DNA of 64,000 bases from Telluribacter sp035998675 (GCF_035998675.1 NZ_DASYHI010000020.1:124001-188000); one strand, 5' to 3'; shown: positions 17,979 to 28,195, counted from the first letter of the stretch. Notes: generated from the sequence alone by a model not told the origin. Made by a program: numbers and translations.

Positions 17979-20900
17979 TTAATCGCGGTTGTAAATCCGG
18001 GTCCATTCCAGCAGCTGCTTTTCAGCTTCCTTGGTAAGCTGGCCGGGTTTGAGCCGCCAAAGCCAGTTACCTTCTCCCTCTCCCGGATAATTCATCCTTG
18101 ATTTTTCATCCAGCCCCAGTAAGTCCTGAAGCGGAATTATGGCAATCTTGGCAACGGAAGCAAAGGCCATCCGACACATAGCCGGGGCTATTTCATCCCT
18201 TTCCAGTACCCGCCCCAGGTACTTATCCATCCGTTTTTTATCCTCTTTGCCTTCCTGATTGTACCAGCCCAAAATGGTGTTGTTATCGTGGGTACCGGTA
18301 TAGGCGACAAAATTAGGGGTGAAATTATGGGGGATAAAAATGCTTTGGGGCATACTTTCATCAAACGCAAATTGGATTACCTTCATCCCGGGTAGCTCAA
18401 ACTCATCCCGGAGTTCCAGCACGATGGGACTCACATCGCCCAGGTCCTCCGCGATGAACGGCAGGCCGCCCATTTCTTTTTTTACCTGGTTAAAGAATTC
18501 CGAACCGGGGCCCAGTTTCCACTCGCCACGGCGGGCGGTCTTCTCGCCGGCCGGTACCACCCAGTAGTCAGCAAATGCCCGGAAATGGTCGAGCCGAACA
18601 ATATCAAACAGCTCAATGTTTTTTATCAGCCGCTCAATCCACCACCTATAGTTTTGCTTTTTGAGTACATCCCACTCAAACACCGGCATTCCCCAAAGCT
18701 GACCATCCTCACTGAAAAAGTCGGGAGGTACACCCGCGATGCCGGTCATGTTTCCTTCCTTATCCAGACTGAAAATCTCCCGGTTGGCCCATACGTCAAC
18801 CGAGTCGTAGCTGGTATAAAAGGGCATATCTCCAAAAAGTTGGATCCCCCGGTTATTACAGTAGGTTCTCAGGCGTTTCCATTGAGAAAGGAAAATGAAC
18901 TGCAGCCACCTGGTTTTCTCAAACTGGTCGGCTTGTTCAGCTTTGAGTTTTTCCAGCACTTTTTTGTCGCGTTGCTTGAACTCCTCAGGCCACTCAAACC
19001 AGGGTTTTCCTCCGTTTTTGTCTTTCAGTACTATGAACAGGGCGAAGTCATCCAACCACAGGGCTTCTTGTCGGCAAAAGTCAAGGAACTGCTGCTTCAT
19101 GGTAGCAAATTCCCCGTCCTTGTAATTTTTCCAGGCTATTTCAAATAGTTCAGTTTTTATTCGTTCGGCCTCCGCGTAGTCGGCCTGGTCTTTTTGGGGA
19201 AGCCGGTACTTTTTAAAATCCTTCGGGTCGAGCAAGCCAGCGTCGGCCAATAACTCGGGACTTATCAGCAATGGGTTACCGGCCCGGCTTGATAAAGCAC
19301 TATAGGGCGAATGCGCCTGGCCTTGTTCGGTAGGGTTGAGCGGTAACAACTGCCAGTACTTTTGCCCCGTCCGGTACAGGAAGTCCGCAAAGGCTTTGGC
19401 CTCCGGACCCAGGTCACCCAGTCCGAAAGGAGACGGTAAGGAAGTAATGTGGAGCAGGATTCCGGCTCCACGTTCATTCTTTGCCTTGAATTTTAATACC
19501 GCAATTGGTACGGTGGTAAACAAACCATTAACCGGTAGTTCTTTTTCAGCAGTCCCCTCGGTTTTTAAGAGCAGGTGCTGCCATTCGGTAGGTATGTCTT
19601 TGGGAAGTGTAATGGTGGTATCCTTCCAATCCAGCTCCAGTACCTCTTTTCCCTGTTGCTTACAAAGCTGAGCCAGGTGCAGGGGTACGACTATCAGGTA
19701 ACAGGTTTGCTGGTAGGAGCGGGCAAAAGCTATAATATTGTCTTTATACTCGCCGCTTACTTCCAGAGGCAGGTAGTCGCCCTTGGCAAAAATATCGGCG
19801 TTTCGCTTCCGCTCATTGAGGAGCGTGTGCGTCAGCCAGAGTTTTATTTTGGCGTTTGACCGGTTTTGCCATAAATCCTGCCATACTTCCTCCTGTTTAT
19901 TGAGGTCCTGGGCATCCAGGTCATCCAGCCACTGCTGACGTTTTTTGTAGTCTACGGCCCGACGGTTATCCGGGTCGACCAGACTCAAATCCCACAACTC
20001 GGTACCCTGGTACACATCCGGAACGCCCGGGCAGGTAAACTTTAGCAGCACCTGCGACAGGGAGTTTACAATTCCGTAATCAGCCACCTTCTGGTGAAAT
20101 GGCGCAAAACTTTTCCAGAAGGGCTTGCTCTGGTCCAGCAGCCCCTTAGCGAAAGCTTTGGTAGCTGTCTCATATTCCTCATTAGGGGTAGTCCAATTGG
20201 AGTTTTTCTTGGCTTCCCGCAGCGCTTTCTGCAGGTACTCCTGAATCCGCTCCCCAAACTGGTCTTCGTCTTCTCCCGGCATGGGCAGGGCACCAATCAG
20301 GGTTTGGTATATGAGGTACTCGTCGTTGTCGTCCGGGGCTCCGTTTTGTTTCAGGTCACCGGATTGTTTTTTCCATTCCTGTACCTTTTCCAGCCACTCA
20401 TCCGCCAGGTCGGTAAGTACGTTGAGCCGGATTCTGACATCTTCCCCCCGCTTGGTATCGTGGGTGGAGGTAGTATTGAGGGCCAGGGGCCAGTTTTTTT
20501 GACGATCCACCATTTTCTGGTGAAATTCCTCCGGCGTTAGACCAAAGGCTTCGGGAGAATCGCCCACTTCATTGTGACCAATAAAGCGGTTATAGGTGTA
20601 CATCAACGTATCCTCTACTCCCTTAGCCATGAGCGGTCCGGTAAACTGCATAATCCGCTGGTAAAAAAGCAGCGCGTTCTTATGTTCTTCTTTTTTGGCT
20701 TTGGCCGGTTTTTTCAGGATGGCTTCCTCCAGCAAATTTATACCAGGGACCAGTTCCTTTTTGTTCTTACGGATATTATTAAAAATCTCCGTTACGGCGG
20801 TAGTCTCTTCCTCATCCAGCGGAAGGCTGTTACCGTAGTACCTGTAAACCGGACACTGGATAAGTACTTCACCGATGGCCCTTTTTAGTATTTCCGGGTC

Positions 20901-22208
20901 AACTTTGGATAAGGCCTTTTCATCCGCCAGGTTAAGCTCTATAAACAGGTGGTACAGGTTGTCCAGCTCCCCGGCCATGTGTTCAAATAAAATGTAAGCC
21001 TTTTTGTCGTGGATCTGGTCGTGGGCTGAGGCTTCGTTGCCCACCAGCCGGGCGTAGTAGTCAGTGAAGCTTTTTTTGCTTTCCCGATTAGTAAAAAGGT
21101 TATTTACATCCGATAAAAACTCGTAACCAGTCGCTCCCTGGATGGGCCAGTAGTTAGGTAAATCCTCCCCGGGTTCCAGAATTTTTTCAACCACAATATA
21201 TTTTTCCTCCCCGGCCAGTTCCCGAAGTTGCTGCAGGTAGCCACTCGGATCAAACAAACCATCGATATGGTCGATCCGGATGCCCTGGAAAATATCGTCC
21301 TGCAACAGCGTATTGATAAACTGGTGGTAAGTTTGAAAAACTTCCGGATTCTGAATGTTCAAACAGATCAGGCTATTGACGGTAAAGAACCGGCGGAAAG
21401 TGATTTTTTTGTCTGTTTCCTGCCAATGGCACAGGCGATAAGTTTGTTCTTCGGCTATTTTACTGATCGCGTCCGGGTCCTGGTTGACCGCCTTAATACA
21501 GGATTCAATGTAGGAGCCGGTGGTTTTATTCTTCAATAGAGAAGCGAACTGCTGCAGAAACTCCTCCCAGCGTGAGGAAAAGGCTGTTGATTCATCTTCC
21601 TTATGGATTTCGTCCAGTTTTTCCAGGAGCTGGTTGATGGCTTCGGATTTTTTCTTTTTCCCTGAATTTAAAATGGTAGCATAGGAGCGGAGATTGAGTG
21701 GATAATCAGAATCGTAGTAAGAAAGGTACAGGCGTAGGCGATCGGCCTGGTACTTGACTTTTAGCTCTCCATTCTGGATTACCTCTTCCAGGGTACTACC
21801 CAGAAACGGCACCATGATCCGGCCATTATAAAGCTGGCTGGTCCAGGCTACGTCGAAGAAAGAAGCGTAGGCCGAAAGCTCTCCTTTTTCCAGGACATCC
21901 ATGAGCCAGGTATTGTTGGGGTGGTAGGCCATGTGGTTGGGCACAATATCCTGAACCCAGTTTATACCCTGCTCTTTCAGGCGTGTACATATATCCCGTA
22001 GTTGTTCTTCAGTACCAATCTCGGGGTTTATGCGGTGCGGGTCAACGCCGTCGTACCCATGCGTACTGCCGGGGGTAGCTTCAAAAATGGGAGAAGCGTA
22101 TAAGGTACTTATCCCCAGCTTCTGGAGGTAAGGGAGTAGTTTTTCTGCGTCAGCCAGAGTAAAGTTCTCGTGAAACTGTATCCGGTAGGTAGCGACGGGA
22201 TTATGCAT
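17979..22208 (-). CDS. treY: Fusion: maltooligosyltrehalose synthase (TreY) + 4-alpha-glucanotransferase (MalQ)
   Basis: Two enzymes in one 1409-residue chain. Residues 1 to about 905 are a GH13 maltooligosyltrehalose synthase, which converts the reducing end of a maltodextrin to a trehalose unit. It begins PVATYRIQFHENFTLADAE and carries the nucleophile Asp313 in IRIDHIDG and the acid IVVEKIL. Residues from about 910 are a GH77 amylomaltase (GILLHITSLPSPFGLGDLG) with Asp1207 in VRLDHFRAF, the acid in FIAEDLG and THDNNT. All expected catalytic positions are present in both halves. The start at 22208 is chosen because its ATG overlaps the treZ stop (ATGCATAA), a translational coupling; an upstream ATG at 22292 would overlap treZ by 92 bases. 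It is the last gene of the trehalose operon. Confidence 0.93.
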   Translation of the reverse strand: MHNPVATYRIQFHENFTLADAEKLLPYLQKLGISTLYASPIFEATPGSTHGYDGVDPHRINPEIGTEEQLRDICTRLKEQGINWVQDIVPNHMAYHPNNTWLMDVLEKGELSAYASFFDVAWTSQLYNGRIMVPFLGSTLEEVIQNGELKVKYQADRLRLYLSYYDSDYPLNLRSYATILNSGKKKKSEAINQLLEKLDEIHKEDESTAFSSRWEEFLQQFASLLKNKTTGSYIESCIKAVNQDPDAISKIAEEQTYRLCHWQETDKKITFRRFFTVNSLICLNIQNPEVFQTYHQFINTLLQDDIFQGIRIDHIDGLFDPSGYLQQLRELAGEEKYIVVEKILEPGEDLPNYWPIQGATGYEFLSDVNNLFTNRESKKSFTDYYARLVGNEASAHDQIHDKKAYILFEHMAGELDNLYHLFIELNLADEKALSKVDPEILKRAIGEVLIQCPVYRYYGNSLPLDEEETTAVTEIFNNIRKNKKELVPGINLLEEAILKKPAKAKKEEHKNALLFYQRIMQFTGPLMAKGVEDTLMYTYNRFIGHNEVGDSPEAFGLTPEEFHQKMVDRQKNWPLALNTTSTHDTKRGEDVRIRLNVLTDLADEWLEKVQEWKKQSGDLKQNGAPDDNDEYLIYQTLIGALPMPGEDEDQFGERIQEYLQKALREAKKNSNWTTPNEEYETATKAFAKGLLDQSKPFWKSFAPFHQKVADYGIVNSLSQVLLKFTCPGVPDVYQGTELWDLSLVDPDNRRAVDYKKRQQWLDDLDAQDLNKQEEVWQDLWQNRSNAKIKLWLTHTLLNERKRNADIFAKGDYLPLEVSGEYKDNIIAFARSYQQTCYLIVVPLHLAQLCKQQGKEVLELDWKDTTITLPKDIPTEWQHLLLKTEGTAEKELPVNGLFTTVPIAVLKFKAKNERGAGILLHITSLPSPFGLGDLGPEAKAFADFLYRTGQKYWQLLPLNPTEQGQAHSPYSALSSRAGNPLLISPELLADAGLLDPKDFKKYRLPQKDQADYAEAERIKTELFEIAWKNYKDGEFATMKQQFLDFCRQEALWLDDFALFIVLKDKNGGKPWFEWPEEFKQRDKKVLEKLKAEQADQFEKTRWLQFIFLSQWKRLRTYCNNRGIQLFGDMPFYTSYDSVDVWANREIFSLDKEGNMTGIAGVPPDFFSEDGQLWGMPVFEWDVLKKQNYRWWIERLIKNIELFDIVRLDHFRAFADYWVVPAGEKTARRGEWKLGPGSEFFNQVKKEMGGLPFIAEDLGDVSPIVLELRDEFELPGMKVIQFAFDESMPQSIFIPHNFTPNFVAYTGTHDNNTILGWYNQEGKEDKKRMDKYLGRVLERDEIAPAMCRMAFASVAKIAIIPLQDLLGLDEKSRMNYPGEGEGNWLWRLKPGQLTKEAEKQLLEWTRIYNRD

Positions 22209-24042
22209 GGTTGGTGTAGATTTGTATAGACTCAGGTTGTACCACCACGGTCGAGGCCTCTTTGGCTTGCTCAGGTGCAGCGGCTGGGCCATTCCATTCG
22301 GGAGCAGCCGAATCCAGCAACTTGGTCCACGAACTGGCGTGGGCCGGAAGCCTGAGCTGCTGCGTAGTTTTTGAGAAATTCATCAGACAAACAACGCGCT
22401 GATTGTCATTCCAGCGGGTAAGTACCAGCGTTTTTTGATTTTCGTTGGTTTCTACAGTTAGTTGATGGCGGTTGAGCTGGCGTAAGGCAGGTACCTCTTT
22501 ACGCAGCCTGATTAGGGTTTGGTAGTACCTGAAAATAGTCGAGTGGGGTTCCTGGTCAAGCAGATTCCACTGCAGCTTCGATTCTTGGAAGGTACTTTCT
22601 GCCATGGGATCAGGCGCTTCGCCTTCGGCGTGGAATGCGGCAAATTCGGCTTTTCGACCCTTACGAACGGCTTCGGCCAGTTCTGGGTCGGTGTGGCTGA
22701 CGAAGTACAGGAAGGGGTTGGGTTCGCTGTATTCTTCGCCCATAAATAGCATGGGAAGATAGGGGCTAACCATAACGGCACCCGCCAAAAGTTTTTGCAT
22801 TTCAAAACTTGTCAGCTGGCTCGTGCGCTCGCCGAGCATCCGGTTACCTACCTGGTCGTGGTTCTGCGAGAAAACGATGAATTGTTGGCCCGGATTATTC
22901 TCTGCTTTTATACCAAATATTTTATCCCGGTGTGGTGAATACTGTCCATCGTAAACGTAGGCGTCTTTATAGGCCTTAGCCAGGTGAGATAGCCCTTCAA
23001 AGTCGACGTAGTACCCATTGCGATCGCCCCCGGCCGTGACGCGGAGGGCATGGTGGAATTCGTCCACCCACTGCGCATCCATGCCAAAACCCTGCTTCTC
23101 GAGCGGATTAATAAAGCGGGTATCATTCAGGTCCAGCTCCACGATCATGTAATGCGTGCGACCGGTTTCCTTCATCAGTTGATTAACACACTGTTTCATT
23201 TCCCGAAGAATATGGGTTGCACTAAAATCCTTGATGGCATGAACAGCGTCCATGCGTACGGCATCAATATGAAAGTCCCGGAACCACATCAACAGGTTTT
23301 CGGTGAAGTACTTTCGTACCCCGTCGCAACCGGCATCATCAAAGTTGAGCGCCTGCCCCCAGGGGGTATTGTACTTTTCGGTAAAATAGGGGCCAAAGTC
23401 GTTTAGGTAGTTGCCTTCGGGGCCCATGTGGTTATAGACCACATCCAGGATTACGGCAATCTCTTTTTTATGACAAACATCGACCAGATGCTGTAGTCCT
23501 TCCGCGCCTCCGTAGGAATTCTGGGTAGCAAATGGTAGCACTCCATCGTAACCCCAGTTGCGGGAACCGGGAAACTGGGCCACCGGCATGATTTCAATGG
23601 CATTGACCCCCAGCTCTTTCAGGTAGTCCAGTTTTTGTTCCAGACCCGCAAAGGTACCCTCGGGCGTAAATGTACCCGTGTGCAGCTCGTACAGGATGTA
23701 GTCTTCGAGCGGAATATTCTTCCATTGGCCGTCAGTCCACTCAAACTGATTTACATCTACTGCTACCGAATTTCCGTGTACGCTATCTTCCTGGGCCAGG
23801 GAGGCCGGGTCGGGGCGTTCAGTACCGTCCAGTACTATTTTATAGGCATCGCCGGGCTGTATGTCCGGGCTGGTGGTTTGCCAGTATCCCATTTCCCCTT
23901 TGCTCAAAGAGATGTTTTTTTTGTCCCGGGAGAGTCGGATGGCTACTTTCTCTGCCTTTGGGGCCCAGACATATACCTCCGCCTGACCCTGGGTGTTAAA
24001 CGTAACACCCAGGGTTCTTTTACTACTATCCAGTTGATTCAT
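22201..24042 (-). CDS. treZ: Malto-oligosyltrehalose trehalohydrolase
   Basis: GH13 enzyme that cuts trehalose off the maltooligosyltrehalose made by TreY. The 613 residues start with a CBM48-type N-terminal domain (VTFNTQGQAEVYVWAPKAEKV). The catalytic barrel has the nucleophile Asp265 in AVRMDAVHAI, the acid in MIVELDLND and the transition-state Asp in FSQNHDQVGNR. Its stop overlaps the treY start, and glgX ends four bases upstream of its ATG, so the three genes form one tight operon running from glgX to treY. The product is free trehalose, an osmolyte and stress protectant. Confidence 0.95.
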   Translation of the reverse strand: MNQLDSSKRTLGVTFNTQGQAEVYVWAPKAEKVAIRLSRDKKNISLSKGEMGYWQTTSPDIQPGDAYKIVLDGTERPDPASLAQEDSVHGNSVAVDVNQFEWTDGQWKNIPLEDYILYELHTGTFTPEGTFAGLEQKLDYLKELGVNAIEIMPVAQFPGSRNWGYDGVLPFATQNSYGGAEGLQHLVDVCHKKEIAVILDVVYNHMGPEGNYLNDFGPYFTEKYNTPWGQALNFDDAGCDGVRKYFTENLLMWFRDFHIDAVRMDAVHAIKDFSATHILREMKQCVNQLMKETGRTHYMIVELDLNDTRFINPLEKQGFGMDAQWVDEFHHALRVTAGGDRNGYYVDFEGLSHLAKAYKDAYVYDGQYSPHRDKIFGIKAENNPGQQFIVFSQNHDQVGNRMLGERTSQLTSFEMQKLLAGAVMVSPYLPMLFMGEEYSEPNPFLYFVSHTDPELAEAVRKGRKAEFAAFHAEGEAPDPMAESTFQESKLQWNLLDQEPHSTIFRYYQTLIRLRKEVPALRQLNRHQLTVETNENQKTLVLTRWNDNQRVVCLMNFSKTTQQLRLPAHASSWTKLLDSAAPEWNGPAAAPEQAKEASTVVVQPESIQIYTNHA

Positions 24043-24046
24043 AAGC

Positions 24047-26233
24047 TTATCTTTGGAAGGGGAATTTTAAAAGTACCACTGAGCGGCTCTTGACTGTGAG
24101 GGTGTCCTCCGGCTTAAAAGTTTCACCTTCTTCATCCACTTTATTTTCACTGGTGTCCAGGATTTTTATCCACTCCTTTCCGTACTTTTCGGTCGGCAAT
24201 TTGAATTCGAGCGATTCATAGTGGGCATTGAAAATCACGTAGAAAGAATCATCCAGGATTTGCTCACCTTTAGAACCTACTGACCGCAGTCCGCGTCCAT
24301 TAAGAAAAACCCCCAGGGATTTGGCAAAATCGTGGGACCAGTTCTCCTCATTCATTTCAGTACCTTCCGGTAGGAACCAGGCGATGTCTTCTACGCCGGT
24401 ACCTTTAATAGGCTGCCCCTGAAACCAGCGACGACGGCAGAAGACCGGGTGGTTTCGGTTAAGGGCAATAAGCTTTTGGGTAAAGGCCAGCAAGTCTTTG
24501 TCGGCATTCTCCCAGTCCAGCCACGATATTTCGTTATCCTGGCAGTAGGCATTGTTATTACCTCCCTGGGTACGGCTTATTTCATCCCCCGCTACCAGCA
24601 TGGGTACACCCTGCGACAGGAACATCGTAGCCAGCAGGTTACGTTTCTGGCGGTTACGCAGGTCAATTATCTCCGGGTCGTCGGTGGGGCCTTCCACGCC
24701 ACAATTCCAGGACCGGTTGTGGCTTTCGCCGTCGTTATTATCCTCACCGTTTGCGTCGTTATATTTTTCGTTGTAGGTAACCAGGTCGTTCAGGGTAAAT
24801 CCGTCGTGGGCCGTAATAAAATTGACACTGGCGGTGGGCCGACGGTTATCACCTTCGTACAGGTCCGAACTACCCGTAAAGCGCATCGCAAATTCGGCCA
24901 GCATACTGTTTTCACCGCGCCAGTAGTCACGCATACAGTCGCGGTACATGCCGTTCCATTCGGCCCAGCCCGGTGGGAAGTTACCAACCTGGTAGCCCCC
25001 TTCGCCTACGTCCCAGGGTTCGGCAATTAGTTTGGCCTGCGAAATAATGGGGTCCTGATGGATAATATCAAAGAACGAACCCAGCCGGTCAACCGCGTGC
25101 AGCTCACGGGCGAGGGTGGAAGCCAGGTCAAAACGGAAGCCATCCACGTGCATGTCCAGAATCCAGTACCGCAAGCTGTCCATAATCAAGCGGAGTACGC
25201 TGGGAAGCTGGGCGTTCAGGGTATTTCCCGTACCGGTATAATCCATATAGAAACGTTTGTCTTCCTCGACCAGCCGGTAGTAGGAGCCGTTATCAATCCC
25301 TTTGAAGGAAAGCGTTGGCCCCATGTGGTTCCCTTCACCGGTATGGTTATATACCACGTCCAGAATTACCTCAATACCCGCTTTGTGAAGTTCTTTCACC
25401 ATATTTTTGAACTCGGTCACCTGCTCACCGAGGGTACCGCTGCTTGAGTAGCGGACATCCGGAGCAAAAAAGCCGATTGAGTTGTAGCCCCAGTAGTTGG
25501 TCAGCCCCTTTTCCTTGAGGTGCCAATCGGTAATAAAATGGTGTACCGGCAGTAACTCAATAGCGGTAATTCCTAATTCTTTCAGGTACTTAATAGTTAC
25601 CGGATGACCAATTGCCGCGTAGCTTCCCCGGATGTTTTCGGGTATATCGGGGTGTTGTTTGGTAAAACCTTTTACGTGTGTTTCGTAAATTACCGTACGG
25701 TGGTAGGGTATCCGGGGCGCTTTATCTTTTCCCCAATCAAAATTCGGGTCAATAACTACCGATTTTGGAATATAAGGAGCACTGTCGGATTCACTCATGT
25801 TCAGGTCTTCGTCCGGATTGCCAACATCATAGCCAAACAGGGATTCATTCCACTCTATGGTTCCGGATATGGCCTTGGCGTAAGGGTCTATCAACAATTT
25901 GTTCGGATTGAACCGGTAACCATTGGCAGGGTCATAAGGGCCGTGCATGCGAAATCCGTACAGTTGGCCAGGTTTCAAACCGGGCATATATACGTGCCAC
26001 ACGTGGTGGGTGCGCTCCATCATTTTTACCCTTACCGATTCTTTTTCAGCCTCGGTGCTATCAAACAAACAAAGTTCAACGCCCTGGGCATTCTCGGCAT
26101 ATACTGCAAAATTTACTCCTTCGCCATCCCAGGTGGCTCCCAGGGGGTAGGGGTTACCCGGATAGGCAATAACATTCTTTTTGGTTTCAACTCCCGCGGG
26201 TTCGGCGGCGATATTGCTGAAATTTTTTCCCAT
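24047..26233 (-). CDS. glgX: Glycogen debranching enzyme GlgX/TreX (isoamylase type)
   Basis: Hydrolyses alpha-1,6 branches of glycogen, releasing linear maltodextrins for TreY/TreZ. The 728 residues have a CBM48 domain (YPLGATWDGEGVNFAVYAEN) and a GH13_11-like barrel with the nucleophile Asp369 in DGFRFDLAST, the acid in LIAEPWDVG and the Asp in FITAHDGFTLNDL. It is the first gene of the glgX-treZ-treY::malQ operon. The C-terminal MalQ module would recycle the short maltodextrins left by TreZ, so the whole set can turn glycogen into trehalose. The start at 26233 is the only good one before the CBM48. Confidence 0.94.
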   Translation of the reverse strand: MGKNFSNIAAEPAGVETKKNVIAYPGNPYPLGATWDGEGVNFAVYAENAQGVELCLFDSTEAEKESVRVKMMERTHHVWHVYMPGLKPGQLYGFRMHGPYDPANGYRFNPNKLLIDPYAKAISGTIEWNESLFGYDVGNPDEDLNMSESDSAPYIPKSVVIDPNFDWGKDKAPRIPYHRTVIYETHVKGFTKQHPDIPENIRGSYAAIGHPVTIKYLKELGITAIELLPVHHFITDWHLKEKGLTNYWGYNSIGFFAPDVRYSSSGTLGEQVTEFKNMVKELHKAGIEVILDVVYNHTGEGNHMGPTLSFKGIDNGSYYRLVEEDKRFYMDYTGTGNTLNAQLPSVLRLIMDSLRYWILDMHVDGFRFDLASTLARELHAVDRLGSFFDIIHQDPIISQAKLIAEPWDVGEGGYQVGNFPPGWAEWNGMYRDCMRDYWRGENSMLAEFAMRFTGSSDLYEGDNRRPTASVNFITAHDGFTLNDLVTYNEKYNDANGEDNNDGESHNRSWNCGVEGPTDDPEIIDLRNRQKRNLLATMFLSQGVPMLVAGDEISRTQGGNNNAYCQDNEISWLDWENADKDLLAFTQKLIALNRNHPVFCRRRWFQGQPIKGTGVEDIAWFLPEGTEMNEENWSHDFAKSLGVFLNGRGLRSVGSKGEQILDDSFYVIFNAHYESLEFKLPTEKYGKEWIKILDTSENKVDEEGETFKPEDTLTVKSRSVVLLKFPFQR

Positions 26234-26635
26234 TAGTTTAGTGAGTTGGTAGGTTTTAGTTTAGGTACACGGAAAGTACAACAAGGATGTACCGTCATTA
26301 CATCTCAACAAGTACCAGCAAAAACTGTTTTCAACCAGACACTGGACAGATGTAGTGCTGGAAATCCAGATCTTAGTAAATTTATACTATATAAATCTGG
26401 TGGGAGAGTCCGCCCTTGAGGAACATAGTCTATAAATAGTCGTGCCACCGCTGCTCTACCTAATTCTTAGAGAGCGAAATGGATGGGAAGGAAGCTGAGG
26501 GAATTCAACTAAATGGGAGAGCTAGCAGAGAATAGTGCCAGAAAAAAGGGAGCGCGGTAGTTGGGGGAGTTATAAAACAAATATGCCGACCAATGGTCGG
26601 CACGTTTGCATCTATTAGCCATGAAAAATAAATTA
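26234..26635. other. Intergenic region upstream of the trehalose operon
   Basis: A 402-base region between the glgX start and the rplY stop, both minus strand. It contains the rplY terminator at 26584-26602 and an inverted repeat at 26380-26396 (ATTTATA CTA TATAAAT), flanked by CCAGAT at 26366-26371 and ATCTGG at 26395-26400, about 150 bases before glgX. This could be a regulator site. I see no gene. A tRNA-like word near 26450 was examined and rejected. Confidence 0.5.
26584..26602 (-). terminator. rplY terminator
   Basis: An 8-bp stem TGCCGACC/GGTCGGCA with a 3-base loop, followed on the minus strand by a T-rich ATATTTGTTTTAT stretch. It lies 34 bases after the rplY stop. Confidence 0.65.
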
Positions 26636-27202
26636 CTATCCACGTAACTGTCCACGAAGTGCCCGTGGGATTTCAACCGAAGCAACCGGGTTGCTGGAAG
26701 GGCTTAGTATAACGTAGCCCTCAGGTTGAATAGCGCTCACCTTCACTGATTTGCCAAGGTCAAGCGTAGTTACATCAACTTCAATATAGTCAGGAATGTT
26801 CTTAGCCAAACCTTGTACACGCAATTTACGCAATTTTAGGTTAAGTTTTCCACCTTTCATTACTCCGGTTGAAGCTCCTGTTAACTTAACAGGTACTTCT
26901 ACCTTTATTTCTTTTCCTTCCACAATTTCCAGAAAGTCGGCGTGTAGCAGACTGTCGTTTACCGGATGGAATTGAGTTTCCTGCAAAATGGCCGTAAAAA
27001 TATCGCCTTCGATATTCAGAGTTACTTCAAATACATCGGGAGTATACAGCAATTCACGGAAAAGGATGGAGGGCGCATAGAAATGAACCTGATCTTTTCC
27101 TCCGTACAATACTGATGGAATATAACCCTGAGCACGCAGGTCCTGAGATTCAGACTTGCCGAGATTCGCTCTTTTATACCCTACAATCTCTAATTTTTTC
27201 AT
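26636..27202 (-). CDS. rplY: 50S ribosomal protein L25 (Ctc form)
   Basis: A 5S rRNA-binding protein of the large subunit. The 188 residues correspond to the long L25/TL5/Ctc form: an N-terminal L25 domain (MKKLEIVGYKRANLGKSESQ, VLYGGKDQVHFYAP) and a C-terminal beta domain (VPVKLTGASTGVMKGGKLN). It follows prs by 48 bases on the same strand, an arrangement frequent in Bacteroidota and other bacteria, and is closed by the hairpin at 26584-26602. Confidence 0.96.
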   Translation of the reverse strand: MKKLEIVGYKRANLGKSESQDLRAQGYIPSVLYGGKDQVHFYAPSILFRELLYTPDVFEVTLNIEGDIFTAILQETQFHPVNDSLLHADFLEIVEGKEIKVEVPVKLTGASTGVMKGGKLNLKLRKLRVQGLAKNIPDYIEVDVTTLDLGKSVKVSAIQPEGYVILSPSSNPVASVEIPRALRGQLRG

Positions 27203-27250
27203 AATTTGAATTAGATAAAAATAAATGAATGTTAATAAATAAAAATGGTA

Positions 27251-28195
27251 CTATTGATTATTTATGAATAGTGAGCTAATAGAATCGTGGTCCCGGATAC
27301 GGCCAATCGCTTTGGCAAATAACTCCGCGACTGATATCACCCGTATTTTATGGTTATTTTCTCTAAGGGGTATGGTGTCGGTAACTATTAACTCTTCCAG
27401 AACGGAGTTAGCAATGTTTTCGTGCGCATTTCCGGACATGACCGGATGAGTACAAATGGCCCGGACCGAACGGGCTCCTTTTTCCAGAATGATTTCGGCG
27501 GCCTTACATAGGGTACCACCCGTGTCAATGAGGTCATCTACCAGTACCACATCGGCTCCTTCAACGTCCCCGATGACCTGCATGGAGGCAATTTCGTTGG
27601 CTCTTTTGCGGTGTTTATCGCAAAGAACCATATCAACATTGAGCATTTTGGCAAAGTTCCTCACCCGGGCAGCGCCTCCCACGTCGGGTGAGGCAATGAG
27701 CAGGCGATCCAGGTTAAGTTCTTTTATGTAGGGAACCAGTACCGTAGTACCTTCCAGGTGGTCCACCGGGAAATCAAAAAAGCCCTGAATCTGGCCCGCG
27801 TGCAGGTCAATGGTCATCAGCCGGTCCACGCCCGAGGCCGACAATAAATTAGCCACGAGTTTGGCCGCGATAGGTACCCTGGGCTTATCCTTCCGGTCCT
27901 GACGGGCATACCCAAAGTAGGGAATAACTACCGTTACGTAGTGGGCGGAGGCCCGGCGACAGGCATCTACCATCAGCAGCAGCTCCATTAGGCTGTCGGT
28001 AGGCGGAAACGTAGACTGAATCAGGAAAACGTCACAACCACGAACAGATTCTTCAAAACTAGGTGAAAGTTCTCCGTCGCTGAATTTGCGGAGAGTATAC
28101 CCTCCCAGGTCTTTGCCAAAATAGCGGGCAATATCCTTCGACAAATATTCCGACTGACTTCCGGAGAAAATTTTAACTGTGTTAATAGAGCCCAT
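27251..28195 (-). CDS. prs: Ribose-phosphate pyrophosphokinase
   Basis: Makes phosphoribosyl pyrophosphate from ribose 5-phosphate and ATP, feeding purine, pyrimidine, His, Trp and NAD synthesis. The 314 residues show the class I signatures: DLHAGQIQGFFDFPVDHL (metal/ribose-phosphate region), RQDRKDKPRVPI (the regulatory flexible-loop region) and the PRPP-binding loop VLVDDLIDTGGTL. An exact TAnnTTTG on the minus strand at 28215-28222 could give it its own promoter. It is followed by rplY. Confidence 0.97.
   Translation of the reverse strand: MGSINTVKIFSGSQSEYLSKDIARYFGKDLGGYTLRKFSDGELSPSFEESVRGCDVFLIQSTFPPTDSLMELLLMVDACRRASAHYVTVVIPYFGYARQDRKDKPRVPIAAKLVANLLSASGVDRLMTIDLHAGQIQGFFDFPVDHLEGTTVLVPYIKELNLDRLLIASPDVGGAARVRNFAKMLNVDMVLCDKHRKRANEIASMQVIGDVEGADVVLVDDLIDTGGTLCKAAEIILEKGARSVRAICTHPVMSGNAHENIANSVLEELIVTDTIPLRENNHKIRVISVAELFAKAIGRIRDHDSISSLFINNQ

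Noticed and set aside
26400..26480. tRNA-like fragment: the minus strand contains GGTAGAGC and later CCCACCA, resembling a D-arm and a 3' end
   Set aside because: No GTTCGA-type T-loop, no acceptor-stem pairing and an oversized D-loop; at best a remnant, more likely chance.
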